34,433 nucleotides of DNA from Legionellaceae bacterium (lineage in GTDB: Bacteria > Pseudomonadota > Gammaproteobacteria > Legionellales > Legionellaceae): the NCBI GenBank assembly GCA_947474165.1, contig CANJHO010000018.1, forward strand, positions 1 to 34,433, in the 5' to 3' direction. This document shows positions 15,089 to 24,200 of the stretch, piece by piece (within the stretch, counting starts at the first letter, position 1; the number at the start of each line of letters is the position of its first letter). The position numbers and the translations under genes are program-made. The notes under the pieces were generated by a model that saw only the letters and a program-made list of their open reading frames with translations, had not been told where the DNA came from and searched no databases.

Positions 15089-15949
15089 ATGAATGTGAAA
15101 TCTGAAATTTGCAAAGCTTTTAACACCCATGCGGGAGAATATGAACAAGCCGCAAAGGTGCAGCAGTTGATTGGTGAACGATTATTTGAACGCCTACAGT
15201 ATTTAAAAATCAACCCCCGATATATTCTCGATCTAGGGTGTGGGCCTGGTGTTTTTTCAGCCCAATTAAAAAAATTGTATCCCAAGGCGCAGGTGATTGG
15301 GTTTGATTTGGCTTTTGCGATGTTGCACCAAGCCAAAAGCAAGCAAGGTTGGTTAAAACAATGGGGATTAGTGAATGGGGACATGATGTCCATGCCCTTT
15401 GCCACAGGTCTTTTTGATTTGGTCTTTGCAAATCAAGTGATTCATTGGTCATCCTCGTGGCCGATAATGATGCGAGAGCTCAGTCGAGTCATGAATGTCA
15501 ATGGCTGCCTCATGTTTACAACACTTGGGCCTGATACATTTGCTGAATTGCGGCAAGCGTTTGCATCAGTCGATAAGTATGCGCATACCAATGTATTCAG
15601 TGACATGCATGACCTTGGTGATATGCTCTTGGCCGAGCGTTTTGTGGATCCGGTTGTGGATATGGATAAAGTCTACGCACATTATTCCACCTTGTCGCAG
15701 TTAGTTCATGCCTTGAAAGCGCAAGGGGTTCGAAATGTCAATGCCGACAGGAATCCTGGATTAACTGGCCGACAAGCTTGGCGCGATTTTGAAGCGGCGT
15801 ATTCTAAGTTATGTACCGCAGAAGGAAAGTTCCCTTTAACTTATGAGGTGGTCTATGGTCATGCTTGGAAAGGGGCGCTACGACGCATGGAGAAAGGCAC
15901 CGAAACCTTGATTTCTGTGTCGGAGTTACGCAACAATCGCACTATCTAA
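15089..15949 (+). CDS. bioC: Malonyl-ACP O-methyltransferase BioC
   Basis: BioC methylates the free carboxyl of malonyl-ACP/CoA so that fatty-acid synthesis can build the pimeloyl moiety of biotin. The 286-residue protein starts MNVKSEICKAFNTHAGEYEQAAKVQQLIGERL, as BioC proteins do. It has the SAM-binding loop ILDLGCGPGVFSAQL, the acidic strand-2 end VIGFDLA, and the diagnostic LVFANQVIHWSSSWP...LMFTTLGPDTFAELRQAF. ATG 15089 is preferred; AGAGG is 12 bases upstream. No other bio genes are adjacent. The stop codon lies inside the 9-bp target site duplicated by the palindromic element that follows. Before that insertion, phhA began about 15 bases after this stop, so the two were probably one transcript. 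Confidence 0.93.
   Translation: MNVKSEICKAFNTHAGEYEQAAKVQQLIGERLFERLQYLKINPRYILDLGCGPGVFSAQLKKLYPKAQVIGFDLAFAMLHQAKSKQGWLKQWGLVNGDMMSMPFATGLFDLVFANQVIHWSSSWPIMMRELSRVMNVNGCLMFTTLGPDTFAELRQAFASVDKYAHTNVFSDMHDLGDMLLAERFVDPVVDMDKVYAHYSTLSQLVHALKAQGVRNVNADRNPGLTGRQAWRDFEAAYSKLCTAEGKFPLTYEVVYGHAWKGALRRMEKGTETLISVSELRNNRTI
15941..15949. repeat. Left 9-bp target-site duplication of the MITE-like element
   Basis: ACTATCTAA, which contains the bioC stop codon TAA (15947-15949). It is identical to 16144-16152 on the other side of the element. Confidence 0.85.
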
Positions 15950-16143
15950 CAGTCATTCTCAACATGGAGTTCATTTTTTAAACACGGATTGAGTTTTGGG
16001 TTATTAGGTTAATTATAAAACACGCTATACGCATCCATGCCGCTCTTGAAAGCCATCCATGGCTTTCAAAAGTTTTATAATTAACCTAATAACCCAAAAC
16101 TCAATCCGTGTTTAAAAAATGAACTTAATGTTGAGAATGACTG
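15950..16143. mobile_element. 194-bp MITE-like palindromic element
   Basis: Two 72-bp terminal inverted repeats (15950-16021 and 16072-16143) match at all but two adjacent positions, with ends CAGTCATTCTC. The ~50-bp centre has a second hairpin (TTGAAAGCCAT, 16046-16056, with ATGGCTTTCAA, 16059-16069). There is no coding capacity. A perfect 9-bp direct repeat flanks it, showing insertion by transposition, so this is a non-autonomous element mobilised by a transposase encoded elsewhere. Read into RNA it forms a very long hairpin between bioC and phhA, but without a T-run it is not a standard terminator. Confidence 0.9.
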
Positions 16144-16152
16144 ACTATCTAA
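16144..16152. repeat. Right 9-bp target-site duplication of the MITE-like element
   Basis: ACTATCTAA, a direct copy of 15941-15949. It now forms part of the phhA leader. Confidence 0.85.
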
Positions 16153-16166
16153 CATGAGGAGTATAC

Positions 16167-16985
16167 ATGACATTTGTTAGCCGTTATGTGTCGCATCAAC
16201 CCGATGAGCAGGGGTTGATTCAATATTCTGATGCAGAGCATCGGGTGTGGCAATGCCTTTTTTTGCGCCAACAAAAAATATTACCTGGCAGGGCTTGTGA
16301 TGCGTTTTTGGAAGGCTTAAAACGACTGGGTTTAAGTTCAGAGTGCATTCCCCAATTACCCACGGTTAGCAAGCGCCTTCAAGAGGCCACCGGTTGGCAA
16401 GTGATGCCAGTCCAAGCCTTGATTTCTGCACGGGCTTTTTTCGAGCTCTTGGCTGAACGACGATTTCCTGCAGCAACGTTTATTCGTGTGGAAGAAGAAC
16501 TGGATTATGTGAAAGAGCCTGATATTTTTCATGAATTATTTGGTCATTGTCCCATGTTAACGGACCCAGTCTATGCTGGTTTTATGCACGATTATGCCGT
16601 TAAAGTATTAACTTATCCTGAGTCAGACTGGGCGCTGTTGCAGCGACTTTTTTGGTTTACTGTAGAATTTGGTTTGATTAAAACGAGCCAAGGTTTGCGG
16701 GCTTATGGGGGCGGCATTTTGTCTTCAATGAGTGAAACCGTGTATAGCGTTGAGAGTGATTTAGCGATGCGCGTTCTTTTTGATCCGGTGGTGGCTTTTC
16801 GGACACCTTATCGGATTGATAGGCTTCAGCCAGTTTATTTTGTGATTGATGACTATCAGCAATTGTATGACTTTGTTAAGTCCAATATCACTGAGCTAAT
16901 GCAGCGGGCGCGATCATTGGGTGAGTACGCTCCATTGTTTCCTGTGGATGAAAATAATCCTAATATTCATATCCATGCGTGTTGA
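16167..16985 (+). CDS. phhA: Phenylalanine-4-hydroxylase
   Basis: PhhA is an iron- and tetrahydropterin-dependent enzyme that converts phenylalanine to tyrosine. The 272-residue monomeric bacterial form has the iron-binding facial triad: H122 and H127 in FHELFGHCPML, and E167 in FWFTVEFGL. It also has the conserved GAxLLSS-type segment (GGGILSSMSETVYSVES) and FDP. There is no regulatory ACT domain, as usual for bacterial forms. A strong ribosome site (GAGGAG) precedes the ATG. In Legionella this enzyme feeds tyrosine toward homogentisate and pyomelanin, a pigment with ferric-reductase activity. The upstream MITE-like insertion probably separates it from the promoter it shared with bioC, so its present promoter is unclear. 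Confidence 0.96.
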   Translation: MTFVSRYVSHQPDEQGLIQYSDAEHRVWQCLFLRQQKILPGRACDAFLEGLKRLGLSSECIPQLPTVSKRLQEATGWQVMPVQALISARAFFELLAERRFPAATFIRVEEELDYVKEPDIFHELFGHCPMLTDPVYAGFMHDYAVKVLTYPESDWALLQRLFWFTVEFGLIKTSQGLRAYGGGILSSMSETVYSVESDLAMRVLFDPVVAFRTPYRIDRLQPVYFVIDDYQQLYDFVKSNITELMQRARSLGEYAPLFPVDENNPNIHIHAC

Positions 16986-17154
16986 ATAGGAAGTTTGTGT
17001 TTTTGATAAAAATAGAGCCATATATTGGGTGGGATCACCCCAAGGCTTGTGAAGCGAAATAAAACACCTCAAAATGGCATTGTAATGATTAGTCACACTT
17101 GTTAACATCAGTGCACCTTTTGTGTTCATTGGCTTTGCTGTCAAGGAGCATCGT

Positions 17155-17826
17155 TTGATTAGAGTATTAATTGTTGATGACCATGCGTTGGTACGAATGG
17201 GGATCCGGCGGTTATTAGACGAGCAGCCTGATATGGAGGTTGTCGCTGAAGCCGAAAATGGGGAAATGGCCTTGGCCATGGTGAAATTGCATCAACCGGA
17301 TGTGGTGTTGTTGGACATGAAAATGCCAGGGATTGATGGATGGGAAGTCACTCGACGGCTTAAAAAAACAAGCCCTGAGGTGAGTGTGATTGCAGTGACC
17401 GCACTGACGAATGAACCCTTGCCCAGTCGCGTGCTGCAGTTAGGGGCCATGGGCTATCTTACCAAAGAATCAAGCCCTGAAGAAATGGCTGCAGCGATTC
17501 GAAAAGTGGTCAAGGGTGAAAAATACCTGAGTGCCGAAATAGCACAAAAAATGGCAATTAGTAGTTTGGAGGCCCCTCACGAGACCCCTTTTGATAGGTT
17601 GTCTGAACGTGAAATGCAGGTGATGCTCATGATCACCAGTGGCATGAATGTGCAAGACATTGCTGAACGATTGTTTTTAAGCAGCAAAACAATCAATGGC
17701 TATCGTTACAGCATGTTTGAAAAATTGGTTATAAAAAATGACGTTGAATTGACCTACTTGGCCATGAAACATCGTGTGATTGAGCATCCCATCGATGCCG
17801 TGCAAGATGAGCGAGTGGATGAATGA
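17155..17826 (+). CDS. letA: Response regulator LetA (GacA/UvrY family)
   Basis: This is the transcriptional output of the LetS/LetA (BarA/UvrY, GacS/GacA) two-component system. The 223-residue protein has a receiver domain with the acidic pocket D8-D9, phospho-acceptor D54 in [12 protein letters not shown], the T in VTALT and K in YLTKESS. A LuxR-type DNA-binding domain follows: [43 protein letters not shown]. In Legionella LetA activates small RNAs that sequester CsrA, driving transmissive traits. The start is TTG 17155, six bases after AAGGAG, giving the family's usual [10 protein letters not shown] start. An upstream in-frame ATG at 17122 would add 11 residues without a ribosome site. uvrC overlaps its end by 8 bases, the classical letA/uvrY-uvrC arrangement. 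Confidence 0.96.
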   Translation: MIRVLIVDDHALVRMGIRRLLDEQPDMEVVAEAENGEMALAMVKLHQPDVVLLDMKMPGIDGWEVTRRLKKTSPEVSVIAVTALTNEPLPSRVLQLGAMGYLTKESSPEEMAAAIRKVVKGEKYLSAEIAQKMAISSLEAPHETPFDRLSEREMQVMLMITSGMNVQDIAERLFLSSKTINGYRYSMFEKLVIKNDVELTYLAMKHRVIEHPIDAVQDERVDE

Positions 17827-19675
17827 ATCAAGCAGCCCCGCAGATTTAACAACCTTTCTCGCCAATCTCACGAGCTTGCCTGGCGTCTACCGCATGTTGG
17901 ATGCAAGTGGAACCGTGCTCTATGTGGGTAAAGCGGCCAATCTTAAAAAAAGAGTAAGCAGTTACTTTAAGCAACACATCACGGGCGCTAAAACCCGTTC
18001 CTTAGTGAGCCAGGTTGCAAACATTGATGTCAGCATCACGCGCAGTGAAACCGAAGCCCTTCTTTTAGAGAGCAGCCTCATCAAATCGCTGCGGCCAAAA
18101 TACAATGTGCTCATGCGAGATGACAAATCATATCCCTATCTTCATTTGTCTCATTCTAATGCATTTCCCCGTCTTGAGATGATTCGATCGAAGAAAAAAC
18201 CGCAACAAGGGGCCTATTTTGGACCTTTTCCCAGTGTGGCCGCTGTACGAGAAACTTTAAATATGATTCAAAAAGTATTTAAAATTCGCAACTGTAGTGA
18301 TGGATTTTTTAGCAGCCGCACACGTCCTTGTTTGCAATACCAGATTAAACGGTGCAGCGCACCTTGCACAGCGTATATTTCAGAAAAGGATTATCAGCAA
18401 TCCGTGGCAGATGCCACACGATTTTTACAAGGAAAATCCCAACAAATTCTCGAAGAATTGGCAGTGCGCATGGACGATGCTGTCGCTTGTCTTGATTTTG
18501 AAAGCGCAGCGTCATTGCGTGATCAAATTAAAAATTTGCGTTTGGTGCAAGAAACGCAGGGGGTTGTGCAATTGCGTGGGGATGCCGATGTGATAGCGAT
18601 TGAAGTGCGTCCTGGAATGGCTGCCATTCAATGGGTGAGTGTGCGAGAGGGGGCTGTGATTGGGAGTCAAAGTTTTTTCCCTTCTGTGCCTAATAAAGGA
18701 TTGTTTGATGAGGAGCAAGGGCTTTCATCCCTTTGGCAAGAAGTGTTTGAGGCCTTCGTGGCTTATTACTATATTGACACGCCAGAACGCATCCCGGCAT
18801 TCATCATAACCGACCAAGCGGTGGGGGAGCCTCAATTGATGCAAGCGATGTTGAGTGAATTGCGGGGTAAAGCCTGTAAAATTCAATCGCGCCCCCGGGG
18901 CATCAAAGCGCGATGGCTTGATTTTGCCCTTAATAATTTGCACAGGGCCATTGCTGAGCGGATGACATCAGCCGCATTGATGACCACGCGCTTACAGGCG
19001 TTGTCCGAGTTGCTTCAAACCACCAAGCCCATTGTGAGGATGGAGTGTTTTGATATTAGTCATACTCAGGGGCAGGACACGGTGGCCTCTTGTGTTGTTT
19101 TTGATGCGATGGGTCCCTCTAGGCGGGATTATCGTCGCTTTAATATTAACGGGATTACACCGGGCGATGATTATGCTGCGATGGAGCAGGCCATTATGCG
19201 TCGGTTTAAACGGTTAGTCGATGAAAAAAATTTGCCTGATCTCTTAATTCTGGATGGGGGGAAAGGTCAAATAACGGTGGCGCGGCGGATTTTTTCAGCA
19301 TTGAATATTGAAGGTGTAAAACTACTGGGCATTGCAAAGGGCCCTCGTCGCAAGGCAGGCTGGGAGCGTTTAATTTTAGTGGATGAGGCGCGAGAAATAA
19401 CGCTCCCATCAGATTCTCCCGCACTGCACCTGCTCCAACAGATAAGAGATGAAGCGCATCGTTTTGCCATTACAACACATCGAAAAAAGCGGCAAAAAGC
19501 GAGCCTTGATTCGTCATTGGATAGCATCGAAGGCATTGGTGCAAAACGGCGCCAAGCATTGCTTCGACGATTTGGTGGTTTGCAAGAATTAGCCAAAGCA
19601 CCCATTGATGAAATAGCCAAAGTGCAAGGCATTAGTCAGGCTTTAGCAGCGCGCATTTATCATTATTTTCATTAA
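17819..19675 (+). CDS. uvrC: Excinuclease ABC subunit C
   Basis: UvrC makes both incisions in nucleotide-excision repair after loading by UvrB. The 618-residue protein has the N-terminal GIY-YIG nuclease domain ([31 protein letters not shown]) and the cysteine cluster [13 protein letters not shown]. The UvrB-interacting UVR motif ([22 protein letters not shown]) comes next, then the C-terminal RNase H-like endonuclease domain ([31 protein letters not shown]). A tandem helix-hairpin-helix domain ([25 protein letters not shown]) closes the protein. ATG 17819 overlaps the letA stop, giving coupled translation. An upstream in-frame start at 17780 would lie inside letA and is not needed. Confidence 0.97.
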   Translation: MNESSSPADLTTFLANLTSLPGVYRMLDASGTVLYVGKAANLKKRVSSYFKQHITGAKTRSLVSQVANIDVSITRSETEALLLESSLIKSLRPKYNVLMRDDKSYPYLHLSHSNAFPRLEMIRSKKKPQQGAYFGPFPSVAAVRETLNMIQKVFKIRNCSDGFFSSRTRPCLQYQIKRCSAPCTAYISEKDYQQSVADATRFLQGKSQQILEELAVRMDDAVACLDFESAASLRDQIKNLRLVQETQGVVQLRGDADVIAIEVRPGMAAIQWVSVREGAVIGSQSFFPSVPNKGLFDEEQGLSSLWQEVFEAFVAYYYIDTPERIPAFIITDQAVGEPQLMQAMLSELRGKACKIQSRPRGIKARWLDFALNNLHRAIAERMTSAALMTTRLQALSELLQTTKPIVRMECFDISHTQGQDTVASCVVFDAMGPSRRDYRRFNINGITPGDDYAAMEQAIMRRFKRLVDEKNLPDLLILDGGKGQITVARRIFSALNIEGVKLLGIAKGPRRKAGWERLILVDEAREITLPSDSPALHLLQQIRDEAHRFAITTHRKKRQKASLDSSLDSIEGIGAKRRQALLRRFGGLQELAKAPIDEIAKVQGISQALAARIYHYFH

Positions 19676-19733
19676 TTTATACGATTCATATGCATTATTC
19701 TTTATTTAATCTATATTCATACTATGGGAGTAC

Positions 19734-19760
19734 TAAACTTTTTTAGAAAAAGGCCGAAAT
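19734..19760 (+). promoter_or_regulatory. Candidate sigma-28 (FliA) promoter of enhABC
   Basis: TAAA (19734-19737), exactly 15 bases, then GCCGAAAT (19753-19760). The flagellar sigma consensus is TAAA-N15-GCCGATAA, so 4/4 and 6/8 positions match with ideal spacing. It lies about 80 bp upstream of the enhA ATG. The spacer is itself a small A/T palindrome, which could have produced the match by chance. Confidence 0.5.
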
Positions 19761-19840
19761 GATGATTATCAGTGAGGCTTTATCAGTCGAAATAGACTGC
19801 TTGTCTCCTGAGTGGATCAATATAAATTGGGGATCATGAA

Positions 19841-20689
19841 ATGAAACGATTCATCGCACTGCTTGTCTTATGTTTACCTATCGTAGCAATAGCTGAACCC
19901 CCCGCACCTGAAAAGCCTGTTTATTATGGGACAGGTTTGTGTGTTTATCCTGAATATGAATGTATCAAAGTTCAGAGTGGACAAACGTGGGAAAATTTAT
20001 TTCCTGATGAAAAACAACGCGATTTAGTGCAACGGATTAATCGTTTTTATAACTCAGTCTGGGCTGGAAAAGAAATTGTGGTGCCTAAAGATTTGGCTCA
20101 TGCAACCTTATTGAGTCTGTCCCCATTCCCAGATCGCATTGATGCAGAACATGAAAAACAAATTATTGTTGATCAAGATAAATTGGCTTGGGGTGCTTAT
20201 GATGCAACAGGTCAGTTGGTTAGTTGGGGCCCTATCGCATCCGGTAGTGATAAATGTTCGGATAGCAATAAACCGTGCCGCACGTTAACCGGAATTTTCC
20301 GGGTGTTCAGTAAAGAAAGCGCCAGTTGCAAATCAGATATTTTCCCTATCGGTAAAGGGGGGGCTAAGATGCCCTACTGCATGTATTTTCACAAAGGTTT
20401 TGCTTTGCATGGATCAACCGATATGCCAGGGTATCGCGCCAGTCATGGATGTGTTCGTATGTTTGTCCGTGATGCAAAATGGTTAAATGAGGAATTTGTG
20501 GAAATATCCAATGAAAAAAATGAGTACATGGGAACAGTTGTTGTGGTTCGCACGGTGACTGGTAAGCCCTATAGTCCCTCTAAAGCGGCATTCGGCGCTG
20601 TTGAAAAAAGAAAAAGATATGCACCGACGCAAGGGTCATGGGTCAATCCTGATAGTGCTTCTTCAACTTTAGCGGAGAGGAAACGATGA
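19841..20689 (+). CDS. enhA: Enhanced entry protein EnhA, L,D-transpeptidase
   Basis: The 282-residue protein has a cleavable signal peptide (MKRFIALLVLCLPIVAIAEP), a LysM-like segment (IKVQSGQTWENLFPDEKQRDLVQRINRF...GKEIVVPKD) and a YkuD L,D-transpeptidase domain. The catalytic motif is complete: H190-GST..., then S201-H-G-C204-V-R-M, with C204 the acyl-acceptor nucleophile. It therefore acts in the periplasm on peptidoglycan crosslinks or on attaching proteins to peptidoglycan. Its stop overlaps the ATG of the next gene (ATGA), and the set with the Sel1-repeat giant matches Legionella enhABC, named from mutants affected in entry into host cells. A GGGGAT ribosome site precedes the ATG. The upstream spacer (19676-19840) holds the candidate sigma-28 promoter. 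Confidence 0.93.
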   Translation: MKRFIALLVLCLPIVAIAEPPAPEKPVYYGTGLCVYPEYECIKVQSGQTWENLFPDEKQRDLVQRINRFYNSVWAGKEIVVPKDLAHATLLSLSPFPDRIDAEHEKQIIVDQDKLAWGAYDATGQLVSWGPIASGSDKCSDSNKPCRTLTGIFRVFSKESASCKSDIFPIGKGGAKMPYCMYFHKGFALHGSTDMPGYRASHGCVRMFVRDAKWLNEEFVEISNEKNEYMGTVVVVRTVTGKPYSPSKAAFGAVEKRKRYAPTQGSWVNPDSASSTLAERKR

Positions 20690-21207
20690 AATATCTTCAA
20701 TCAAATGTAAGCAGTGTCTCCCTTCTTCTCTTGTTGCTTGCAACCCCTAGTATGGGGGAGGCCATGGTCGAGAAGGAGGATAAGTCTCCTTTAGGTTGTC
20801 GTGATGTGGGGTATCAATTCGAATTGAAGACCCTCAAGTTGTTGCCCAAGGAGGCGGGCTCGAGACAATCTCTTTATTTTATATTTAATACACGGCCTAA
20901 GAATGTAAATTTGTATCAAATGTTAAAAGATGACAGCACGCGGAGCATGTATTTGAATCATGTGATTACTGCACGACAATGGGCGGTGTTGTCTACCAGT
21001 GAGAAAGAGTTGAAATATATTTGCACAATCGATGATCCCAAAATGACCTACGGTAAAATTGTTGATTGTGCTGAAAGTCTTAAAGTGTGTGAATATGCCC
21101 GGGTGAAATATGGGATGAATAACACTGGAAATTACTGGTTAGTGAACAGCAATACCAGCGGTGGCGCCGTCAATGAAGTGCTTCATTACGGCATTATTCC
21201 TCGCTAA
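20686..21207 (+). CDS. enhB: Enhanced entry protein EnhB, small exported protein
   Basis: The 173-residue protein begins with a signal peptide (MKYLQSNVSSVSLLLLLLATPSMGEAMVE). The mature part (~145 residues) has four cysteines (GCRDVGY, YICTIDD, VDCAES, KVCEYAR), suggesting disulfides in the periplasm. No catalytic motif is visible. I identify it by position between the L,D-transpeptidase and the Sel1-repeat giant, coupled to enhA by a 4-base overlap with ribosome site GGAGAGGAA. Its molecular role is unknown. A structural or accessory part in the periplasmic complex with EnhA or EnhC is an inference. Confidence 0.88.
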   Translation: MKYLQSNVSSVSLLLLLLATPSMGEAMVEKEDKSPLGCRDVGYQFELKTLKLLPKEAGSRQSLYFIFNTRPKNVNLYQMLKDDSTRSMYLNHVITARQWAVLSTSEKELKYICTIDDPKMTYGKIVDCAESLKVCEYARVKYGMNNTGNYWLVNSNTSGGAVNEVLHYGIIPR

Positions 21208-21230
21208 CAATAATAATGAGGGGACAAACC

Positions 21231-24200
21231 ATGAAAGTGCAACGCCTTCTACTGCCATCGTTATGTTTAGTGGCCACCGCAAGTACATCGCTCTGTTATG
21301 CTGAAAAGGGATTGGATGCTTATCGTCAAGGCAACTACGCAGAAGCTGTGGCCTCACTGAAGGATACAGACAAGGATCCCATTGTTAATTATTACATGGG
21401 TCGTATGCGTCTTTATGGTTATGGTCAATTGAAAAACAATAAAGCAGCGCTACAATATTTTACGCAGTCAGCCGAAAAAGGTTTTTTACCGGCACAGCAG
21501 TTGTTGGCACGTTACGCTTTATTAGAAGAAAAAAACCCTGAGCAAGCTTTATATTGGTTTAAAAAATCAGCCGATCTCAATGATATTCAAGCACAGATGT
21601 ATTGCGCTGCTGCTTATTTATTTGGGGTGGGGGTGAAAAAAAATACAGAGTTGGCTAAGCGTTACTATATTGCGGCAGCCAAGGCGGGCGATAGCCTAGC
21701 ACAATATACCCTGGCCATGAATTTTCTTGATAGCCGTGATGGTTCTAATCAAAAATTAGGCTTGCTTTGGTTAAATAAAGCGGTGGCTCAAAATAATCCA
21801 GCAGCACAGGTAAGCTTGGCACAATTGTATATGAAGGGTAGGATGGCGCCGCTTGATTTGGTTAAAGCCAAAGAACTGATTGATATGTCAGTGTCCCAAG
21901 GGTATGTCCCTGGCATTTACCAGATGGGTGAGCTCATGCGCCAACAAAATGATTTGATGGCTGCAAAAGGCTGGTATACGAAAGCAGCAGCAGCGCATTA
22001 CGCCCCAGCGGAGGTAGCCTTAGCCAAACTTTATACCGATCCAAAGAGTGCTTCATATGATCTTCATGCGGGATTTTTACAGATGCTAACAGCGGCCCAA
22101 AATGGATCGAGTGAGGCTCAAGAAGCCCTGGCCTTGATGTATAAAAATGGGCAGGGTGTGGAAAAAAATGAAGTATTGGCGAAAGAATGGCAGACTAAAT
22201 CTGTGGCGTCTGCAAAGGAGGACCTTGATGTTTCTGAGGCCCATGCTGCGGCATGGTTGAGTCAGGGGAAGGTTAACACATTGGCCGCTGCAGGGTTTCA
22301 GCTGCGGGGTATCTTAAGAGATTGGAATAATCCTGAGGCTTTAAAACAAAACAATTACAATCAACCCCCACAAATGGAGCTATTGACGCGCGAAGCCCTT
22401 TATAAACCCAAATTTTTGATGACCAATCCCAATGAAGTGCCGATCAGTGAGTATTATGATGCCCTAGCCGCAGCTTTAGGGGGAGGTAACCAACAGCTTG
22501 CATTGCCTCGGTATTCACTGGCCAAGTCTTTGGTCTCATTAAAATCTGCCAGCAATCCTGAGTTGGTTAGAAAATTAGAGGGGCGCGCAGTACTTGGTGA
22601 TACCACGGCTCAATTTAGCATTAGTCAATTGTACCAAGATGGGATTGGGGTTAAAAAAAATGTGCAGGATGCGATTAAATTCTATGAGCTAGCCACAGCC
22701 CAACAAGATTTACGGGCTGAATATAACCTAGGCCTTATCTATCTTGAAGGGCAAGGGGTTGCCGCTGATTATACAAAAGCCGTGTCTTTGCTGAGAGATG
22801 CTGCTTTTAAAGGGAATGATCATGCGCAATATGCCTTGGCTTGTCTTTATGAGCAAGGCTATAAAAATGCGGCAGGTGAGTTGGTTATTCAGCCTGATCA
22901 TGAGCAGGCTATTGGAATGTATTTTCTTGCTTCGGCCAATGACTATGGCCCTGCGCAATATCGCTTAGCTGAAATGCTGGTGCGTGAGAAACAAGCAGAA
23001 GTGGTCGACATGAGTGTCGTTGGTAAACAAAAACGCCATCAGATGGTCAAACAACTGTATCAAGGGGCATTGACTGCAGGCGTTAAAGAGGCTGCTTTGC
23101 CTTTGGCATTTTTTAATGCAATGGATCCCAAGCTTATAAAACAAGCCGATGCGTTTAGGGTCGCCCAAAAAGAGGCGAACGCTGGGAATAGCGTGGCAGC
23201 CTTGTTGTTGGGGCTGATCTATGACCGCGGTATCGCCACGGTAGGGAACCAAAGCGAGGCGTTGAAATGGTATCAAAAAGCGGCTACAACGCCTGTGGGT
23301 GGTTTTTTACTAGGGACTTATTTGAGTCAAGGCATTGGGATTGGCCAAGACAGGGTCAAAGGAAAGGCTTTGTTGCAGAAAGCGGCTAACGCAGGATTTT
23401 CCTATGCCCATCTTAATTTAGCCATTATGAATAAAGAGAATAAAGAGGATTTTTTACCTGAGTTAGATAAGGCGGTGGTTCTCGGTAATAGCACAGCCGG
23501 GTTATTGCTCGCTGATTATTATTTATCACTTGGGAATGATGCGAAGCAATTGCAACAAGCGCATGAAATATATCAACATTTTGCTGAAAAAGGCGACAAA
23601 AATGGTCAGCTTAAATTGGCTTATATGTTGGACCATGGGTTGGGTGGGGTGGCTGATGCTAACCTGGCAGAGAAATGGTATCGATTGGCGGCTGATCAGG
23701 GGCAGCCTGTTGCACAATATTTGCTAGGCAACTTGTATCAGTTGGGATATCTAGACCAACAACCTGATTACCTGGAAGCAAAAAAATGGTACAGCAGTGC
23801 ACAAGGCAGTTATGCGCCTGCGGCAGTGGCTTTGGGGTTTATTTATGACACGGTGGATGATAATTATCAACAAGCACTGCTCGGCTATCAACAGGCAGCC
23901 GACAAGGGTTATCCACTGGGACAATTTGACTTGGGCTTGATCTATGAAAAAGGAAAAGGCGTTCCGGTTGATTTGGTTAAAGCAAAAGAACTCTATCTAA
24001 AAGCAGCTGAAAAAGGGCATGTGCAAGCGATGGTGCAATTAGCCGGTTTATATTTTAATGCGGGGGCGAGTGCTAAAGATCAGGAAATCGCATTAGATTG
24101 GTATAAAAAAGCGGCTCAAAAAGACGATCGGGATGCCCTATATCAATTGGGATTGTTATCAGAAACAGGGGTCGCGACCCCGCTTAATTTTCCTGAAGCG

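Noticed and set aside
15052..15405. In-frame upstream extension of comF on the minus strand
   Set aside because: It runs antisense through bioC, has no family similarity, and the ComF-typical start with a ribosome site is at 15051.
17020..17060. Hairpin between phhA and letA as a terminator
   Set aside because: The stem is short with a bulge and is not followed by a T-run, so I do not call it.
19267..19632. 121-codon minus-strand open frame in uvrC
   Set aside because: It lies wholly inside the conserved C-terminal domain of uvrC on the other strand and is rich in Arg/Ser/Cys, typical of antisense shadows.
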